A stretch of 33,288 nt of DNA from UBA710 sp051655145 (GTDB taxonomy: Bacteria > Bacillota_I > Bacilli_A > Mycoplasmatales > Metamycoplasmataceae). The notes below the pieces were generated by a model that saw only the letters and a list, made by a program, of their open reading frames with translations, did no database searches and was not told the origin of the DNA. The position numbers and the translations under genes are program-made. Below, piece after piece: positions 28,721-33,288 of this stretch; within the stretch, counting starts at the first letter, position 1; each line of letters starts with the position of its first letter. Location: assembly GCA_051655145.1 (NCBI GenBank), contig JBOFZK010000069.1:1-33288 (forward strand), written 5' to 3'.

Positions 28721-29974
28721 TTATTCCTCTTCCCAAGTAAATTCATAATCTTCTATTCTAACAACATCGCCCTTTTGAATTCCGGCTTTTATTAGAAAGG
28801 TTCATAAACCAATTTCTTTTACCTTTTTATTAAATCTTAACACATTTTCATAGGTAATTAAAGGAATTTTGTTATAGATTTCCATAATTTTTGTTCCTGA
28901 TATTTCATATAAACCTTCATAAACTTTTTCAACTTTTAACTCTTCTTCAAAATTAATATAAACTTCTGTTTCTTTTTCCTCAATTGAATAATCATTTGAT
29001 TTATTATAAAGATCAAAAAGAGCTTTTTTAATATGATCAAAACTATCAAGTAAAAAAGAATTTTCGATAATTGTTACTTTTGGAAATTTCTTTTTAAAAT
29101 CTTTTAAATTTTTTGCAAAATTATCTAGATCTGATTTATTAGCAATAATGATGAAATTTCTTTCAAGAAGGAGATTATTAAATTCTTTAAGTTCATGTTT
29201 AAGAATTTCAAAATCTTTTATAGGATTAGATTTTTCAGAACCAAAATCAATTATAAAACATAATGCTCTACATCTTTCTATATGACTTATAAATCTTATC
29301 CCTAATCCCTTACCTTGAGAAGAGTTTTCAATTATTCCTGGAATATCCGCGATTACAATTGATTTATCAAAAATTTTAATAAGACCTAGTTGAGGAACTA
29401 GGGTTGTAAAATCATAATCTCCTACTTTTGCTTTAGCATTAGTTATTAAAGAAATAATTGTTGATTTACCAGCTGATGGTTTTCCTACTAAACCAATATC
29501 TGACATTATTTTTAATTTAAGTAAAACCTTTAATTTTTGTCCTTGATCACCATTTTCCGCTATTCTTGGAACTGTATTTCTAGATGATTTAAATTTATTA
29601 TTTCCAAAACCACCTTTTCCACCTTTAGCAATTAAATATTGTTTATCATCAACAATATCAGCTATTATTGAACCATTATCATTATAAATAATTGTTCCAA
29701 AAGGAACTTTTACAATAATATCTTTTCCTTTTTGGCCATACATGTTTTTAGACATTCCATTTTCGCCATCATTTCCTCTTATTATTTTAGTGTTATATAA
29801 ATGGAAAAGTGTATTTAATCCTGATTCTCCTTGAAAGAAAATATTTCCTCCACTACCGCCATCTCCGCCATCAGGACCACCTTTTTCAACTCTAGCTTCA
29901 TGTCTAAAAGAGATAATTCCGTTTCCGCCATTACCTGCTTTAAGTTCTAGTTTTATTTCATCAATAAATTTCAT
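28721..29974 (-). CDS. obg: Obg GTPase (CgtA)
   Basis: 417 residues; the true end lies beyond a TGA-Trp codon at 28802-28804. The glycine-rich Obg fold is residues 1-158, the G domain has G1 GKPSAGKST (164-172), DIPG and NKSD, and the C-terminal OCT domain ends GIQKGDVVRIEDYEFTWEEE. It is an essential GTPase in 50S assembly and stress signalling. A TATAAT ends seven bases before the ATG without a Shine-Dalgarno. The downstream lipoprotein gene begins one base after the stop. Confidence 0.97.
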
Positions 29975-29981
29975 TAAATTA

Positions 29982-29987
29982 ATTATA
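29982..29987 (-). promoter_or_regulatory. -10 element of obg
   Basis: A perfect TATAAT on the minus strand ends seven bases before the obg ATG, in the 40-base gap after cutC. The predicted start of transcription coincides with the start codon. Confidence 0.55.
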
Positions 29988-30014
29988 ACTTAATTAAACT
30001 ATTCTTATTTGCTA

Positions 30015-30626
30015 TTATGCTATTTTTGTACCATGAAATTGAGTAGCTTTAGTTTTTTCAGCTATTTCTTTTCAATTATCCTTAGTTACCGAACCACCGA
30101 CTAAAATTTCAATTTTTCCAGAAAAAAGATTTATTAATTCTGAAATTTTTTTTGTATTATTAATTGCAGGGCTATTTCCCCCTTTTAATAAAACTCTTTT
30201 AAAACCTAAATCAATTAGAGTTTGAATATTTTTTTTATAATGACCTAACTTATCTATTGCCATATGAAAACAATATTCTTTATCTCCAACTACTTCAATT
30301 AATTTTTTTAAAGCATTAATGTCTAATTCGTCGTTTTTGATAAAACCAAAAACAAAAGAATCTGCTCCTATTTCTTTAAATTCTTTTATTTGTTTTTTCA
30401 TTTTCATTATTTCAAAAAAATTTGCTGAGAAGTTTTCATTCGTTCTAATCATAACGACTTGCTTAATATCTGAATTAGTTTTAATATAATTAAAAAGTTC
30501 AATAGTAGGAGTTAATCCTCCTTTATCTAGTCTTGAACAAGTTTCGAATCTATCAACTCTTCTTTCAATAAACTTCTTGGCAGATGCTTCATTATCAATA
30601 CAAGCCTCTAAAATGATTTTATCCAT
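30015..30626 (-). CDS. cutC: CutC family protein
   Basis: 203 residues, the end lying beyond one TGA-Trp. The CutC TIM-barrel pattern is visible: FETCSRLDKGGLTPT, VVMIRTNENFSANFFE, GADSFVFGFIKNDELD, FHMAIDKLGH, LGFKRVLLKGG and a final GGSVTKDNW with THFHG-like TQFHGTK. The family was linked to copper tolerance in E. coli, but that role is disputed and its activity is uncertain. An AAGGAA ribosome site and a TATAAT at 30656-30661 precede it, back to back with the mnmE promoter. Confidence 0.9.
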
Positions 30627-30649
30627 AATTTATATTTCCTTATTATTTA

Positions 30650-30667
30650 TATAATATTATATATAAT
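30650..30667. promoter_or_regulatory. Overlapping divergent promoters of cutC and mnmE
   Basis: Three perfect TATAAT hexamers are packed into 18 bases: plus strand 30650-30655 and 30662-30667 (the latter six bases before the mnmE ATG), minus strand 30656-30661 for cutC. Polymerase binding at one should exclude the others. Confidence 0.5.
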
Positions 30668-30673
30668 TTAGAT

Positions 30674-32005
30674 ATGTTTGATAATATTGTTGCAATAGCT
30701 TCGGGAAATATAAACCAAGCGATTTCTATTATAAGAATTTCTGGTCCAGAATCTTTTGATATCATTAAAAAAATTTATACTGGAAAAATAGGAAATGATA
30801 AAACAATCACATATGGTTTTATAGTTGATGAAAATAAAAATAAAATCGATGAAGTATTAATTAATTTCTATAAAGGAAATAATAATTTTGTAGGAGAAGA
30901 TACAATTGAAATAATGTGTCATGGAGGAGTTTTAATTACTAATTTGATTGTTAATTTAATAATTGAAAATGGGGCCAGAAAAGCTAATCCAGGTGAATTT
31001 AGTAGAAGAGCATTTTTAAATGGAAAAATTGATTTAATTAAGGCGGAAGCAATTAATGATTTAATTCATGCAAAAACTATTTTCCAAACAAAAATTGCTA
31101 TAAATAGATTTGAAAATAAATCAACTTTATTTATCGATAAAGTAATAAAAGATCTAGAAGAATTAATTGGTATTTGCGAAGTAAATATTGATTATCCAGA
31201 ATATGATGATGTTGAAAAGATTAATGAAATTAAAATAACTAAAAAACTAAAATCTTTTATTATTGAAATTGATAATATAATTAAACAATCAGAAGAAAAT
31301 CAATATTATTCAAGCACTATAAATGTAGCGATTGTTGGTTCGCCTAATGCTGGAAAAAGTGCGTTATTAAACGTTATTTTAAACGAAGATAAATCAATAG
31401 TTACAGATATTGAAGGAACTACTAGAGATATAGTTGAAGGGGAAATAGTATATAAAAATATTATTTTAAAATTTTTAGATACAGCCGGGATTAGAGCTAC
31501 TGAAAATGAAATTGAAAAAATAGGAATTAAAAAAAGTTTAGAAGCTATAGAAAAATCGGCAATTGTTTTTCATATAATTGATGCTACAAAAGAAATTTCT
31601 AAAAATGATATTTTAATTGAAGAAAAAGCGAAGGAGAAAATATATTTAAGAATTTTCAATAAAAAAGATTTAATTAAAAATATTAAAAAAGATAGTGAAA
31701 AAAATATTTATATTTCTGCTTTAAATAAAGATATTGAACTGATCTTTGATTGGCTTGGAAATATATTTGATAAAAATAAAATAGAACATGATGATTGGTT
31801 CTTTAACCAAAGAGAAACTGTTTTATTAAAAAAAGCAAATAACGCTTTTAAAAATGCCTTATCATCACTTGAAAATGATCAGACCTATGATGTAATCATT
31901 GTTGATATTTATAGCGCTTGAGAAAATTTAAAATCAATAATAGGAATTGTTGATAAAGAAGATTTATTAGATTCTATTTTTAGTAAGTTTTGTTTAGGAA
32001 AATAA
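30674..32005 (+). CDS. mnmE: tRNA modification GTPase MnmE
   Basis: 443 residues with one TGA-Trp. With MnmG it installs the aminomethyl-type group on wobble uridine 34 of several tRNAs. The N-terminal tetrahydrofolate-binding domain holds GPESFDI and NPGEFSRRAFLNGKIDL. The inserted G domain has G1 GSPNAGKS (222-229), DTAG (269-272) and NKKD. The protein ends CLGK with the family's conserved C-terminal cysteine. A TATAAT lies six bases before the ATG, implying a leaderless mRNA. The stop overlaps the next start (TAATG). Confidence 0.97.
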
Positions 32006-32676
32006 TGAAAGCAAGAATAGATTTACATTTACATACAAGAGCATCAAAATTTCATGAAAATTCTATAGAGTGAGAATCAACTCATTTTGCTATTTCTAAA
32101 TTAAATTCTTTTGGGATTAAAATCTTTTCTTTTACAGATCATAATATTTTTGATTTAAAACTATATAAAAAAGCAAAAAGAATTGCTCAAACAGGTAATC
32201 TTTTAGTTCTTCCAGGAATTGAAGTTAATGTTGTTAGAAAAAACGGAAAGATCGGCAATATTATTTATATTTTTTCAGATGAACTTTCAGATGAGCAGTT
32301 AATAAAAATAGAAGAGATAGCTAAAAAAAATATTCCCACAAGAGGAATTAGTTTAGAAAATGCTAATTTAATTTTTGCCGATTTTGATCATTTGTGTATT
32401 CCTCATGTAGGAAAAGCTGATTTTCTTGAATTAGATGATCTTTTAATGATAAATTATGATGCTATAGAAATAACTAGTGAAGATCATCATAATTATAAAA
32501 AAGCAATTAAAGGGATTGATCCTACTTCTGTAGTTAGTTTTTCTGATACCCATATTTGAAGGAAATATCCTCAGCAAGGAAAATTAATTACAGAAATAGA
32601 AATAAATGAATTATCATATAATCAACTTAAGAAAAAAATTAATGAAAAGCAAAAATATTTTAGAAAGGTATTTTAG
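32005..32676 (+). CDS. PHP domain phosphoesterase
   Basis: 223 residues with two TGA-Trp codons. All metal-binding PHP motifs are in order: DLHLHT at residues 6-11, FTDHN, GIEVN, CIPHVGK and FSDTHIW. PHP enzymes are metal-dependent phosphoesterases; relatives include histidinol phosphatase and the PHP half of PHP-ATPase proteins such as TrlF. It overlaps the mnmE stop by one base, and its own TAG touches the ATG of the ATPase gene, so the three are coupled. The substrate is unknown. Because the next gene is a P-loop ATPase, I infer a two-protein nucleic-acid acting complex rather than a metabolic phosphatase. Confidence 0.88.
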
Positions 32677-33288
32677 ATGATTAAACAATTAATATTTAAA
32701 AGAACTGATTCCATTAGTGAATATAATATTTTTACAATTGATTTTAGTGAAAAAAGTAATATTATAATTGGGCCTAAAGGTGGAGGAAAATCTACTTTAT
32801 TTGATTTATTAGCTGGAATTAAAAATGGTTATATTTGTGATTCTGTAAAAGCTGCGTATAAAGAATTCGGTTTAGAATTTGTTTCCGCTATTAAATTTAA
32901 TGGTGAAGAAATTAATGCAATGTCTCTTTCTAAAAAAACTAAGAAAGAAAAAGAAGAAGATTTTAAAAATCGTTTTGATGTTGTATATCAAGATGATGAA
33001 ATTAAAAAAAATCTTAATCATTCAGCAACTATTAACAAGAAAAAAGAAGATTTTTTAAAAAGAAAATTGAATAATTCAAATGGAGTTTTAACTTTTTCTA
33101 AAAAAATAAAATCTTTTTATGAGGGAATGAAAAATATTTTTTCTCTAAACGATACAGCTAGTGTAGATATTAATTGAAACAACACTTTTAAAATGAATGA
33201 GTTAATCGATAATAAAATAAATATTTTAATTAAACTAAATTATAATCCTCGAGATATTTCAAATAGTATTAAATCAGAAATAGATTTA
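32677..33288 (+). CDS. P-loop ATPase of SMC/RecF-like type, partner of the PHP protein (partial)
   Basis: 204 residues are visible and the frame stays open to the window edge, with one TGA-Trp at 33175-33177. After about 28 residues that look like the first strands of an SMC/RecN-type head comes the Walker A loop GPKGGGKST (32-40), then LFDLLAG and a Lys/Glu-rich helical region with FDVVYQDDEI. Walker B and the signature would lie beyond the edge. The start directly follows the PHP stop codon. The arrangement resembles a split form of single-chain PHP-ATPase proteins. ATPase is clear; the biological role (repair, defence or RNA processing) is not. Confidence 0.8.

Noticed and set aside
28720..28746. 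Upstream ATG at 28746 as start of the small lipoprotein.
   Set aside because: It would overlap the OCT end of obg and spoil the signal peptide position; ATG at 28719 has an AAGAGG site and a normal signal peptide.
1..33288. Insertion sequences, phage genes, CRISPR arrays or rRNA.
   Set aside because: No transposase or integrase motifs, no spaced repeat arrays beyond the single 20-bp tandem pair, and no rRNA-like GC-rich segments were seen.

Overview
The window is chromosomal DNA from a mollicute (Mycoplasma in the broad sense). It is very AT-rich. Nearly every long gene reads through in-frame TGA codons at conserved tryptophan positions, so TGA codes for Trp (genetic code 4); TGG is also used. 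An arginine deiminase pathway together with a fructose PTS and a large OppABCDF importer suggests the hominis/synoviae side of the genus (Mycoplasmopsis or Metamycoplasma-like), but I cannot name the species. All coordinates below are for whole genes after joining the TGA-interrupted pieces.

Layout. 1-147 is the tail of an unknown gene. 150-1717 (minus) holds rsmA and a TatD nuclease. 1802-6659 (minus) is an arginine catabolism operon transcribed arcA, argF, arcC, permease, with a promoter and palindrome at one end and a hairpin terminator at the other. 6731-15779 (minus) is the oligopeptide importer operon oppA-B-C-D-F plus a small membrane protein. 15914-16423 (minus) is apt, divergent from a membrane-anchored unknown protein and a HAD phosphatase (16506-17877, plus). 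17881-21643 (minus) is a fructose operon fruR-fruA-fruK with a tandem 20-bp repeat upstream. rpsO (21845-22111, plus) ends at a strong terminator. 22162-24386 (minus) is scpA-scpB-RluA-family pseudouridine synthase, preceded by tRNA-Tyr and tRNA-Gln.

24735-28260 (plus) runs through a membrane-anchored unknown, pgsA, tlyA, sufS and sufU. 28249-30626 (minus) holds cutC, obg and a small lipoprotein. 30674 to the end (plus) is mnmE followed by a tightly coupled PHP-domain phosphoesterase and a P-loop ATPase that runs off the window.

The genes make sense together as a parasite's minimal metabolism. Peptides are imported by Opp and arginine is broken down to ornithine, ammonia, CO2 and ATP. Fructose enters as fructose-1-phosphate and is phosphorylated to the bisphosphate. 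Adenine is salvaged by Apt. The rest is housekeeping: rRNA and tRNA modification, condensin, phospholipid and Fe-S synthesis.

No mobile element, CRISPR array or rRNA is visible, and no stretch over 300 bases lacks a gene. The two points most worth following up are the PHP/ATPase pair at the right edge and the repeated placement of a perfect TATAAT only 6-10 bases before start codons, which implies widespread leaderless mRNAs.
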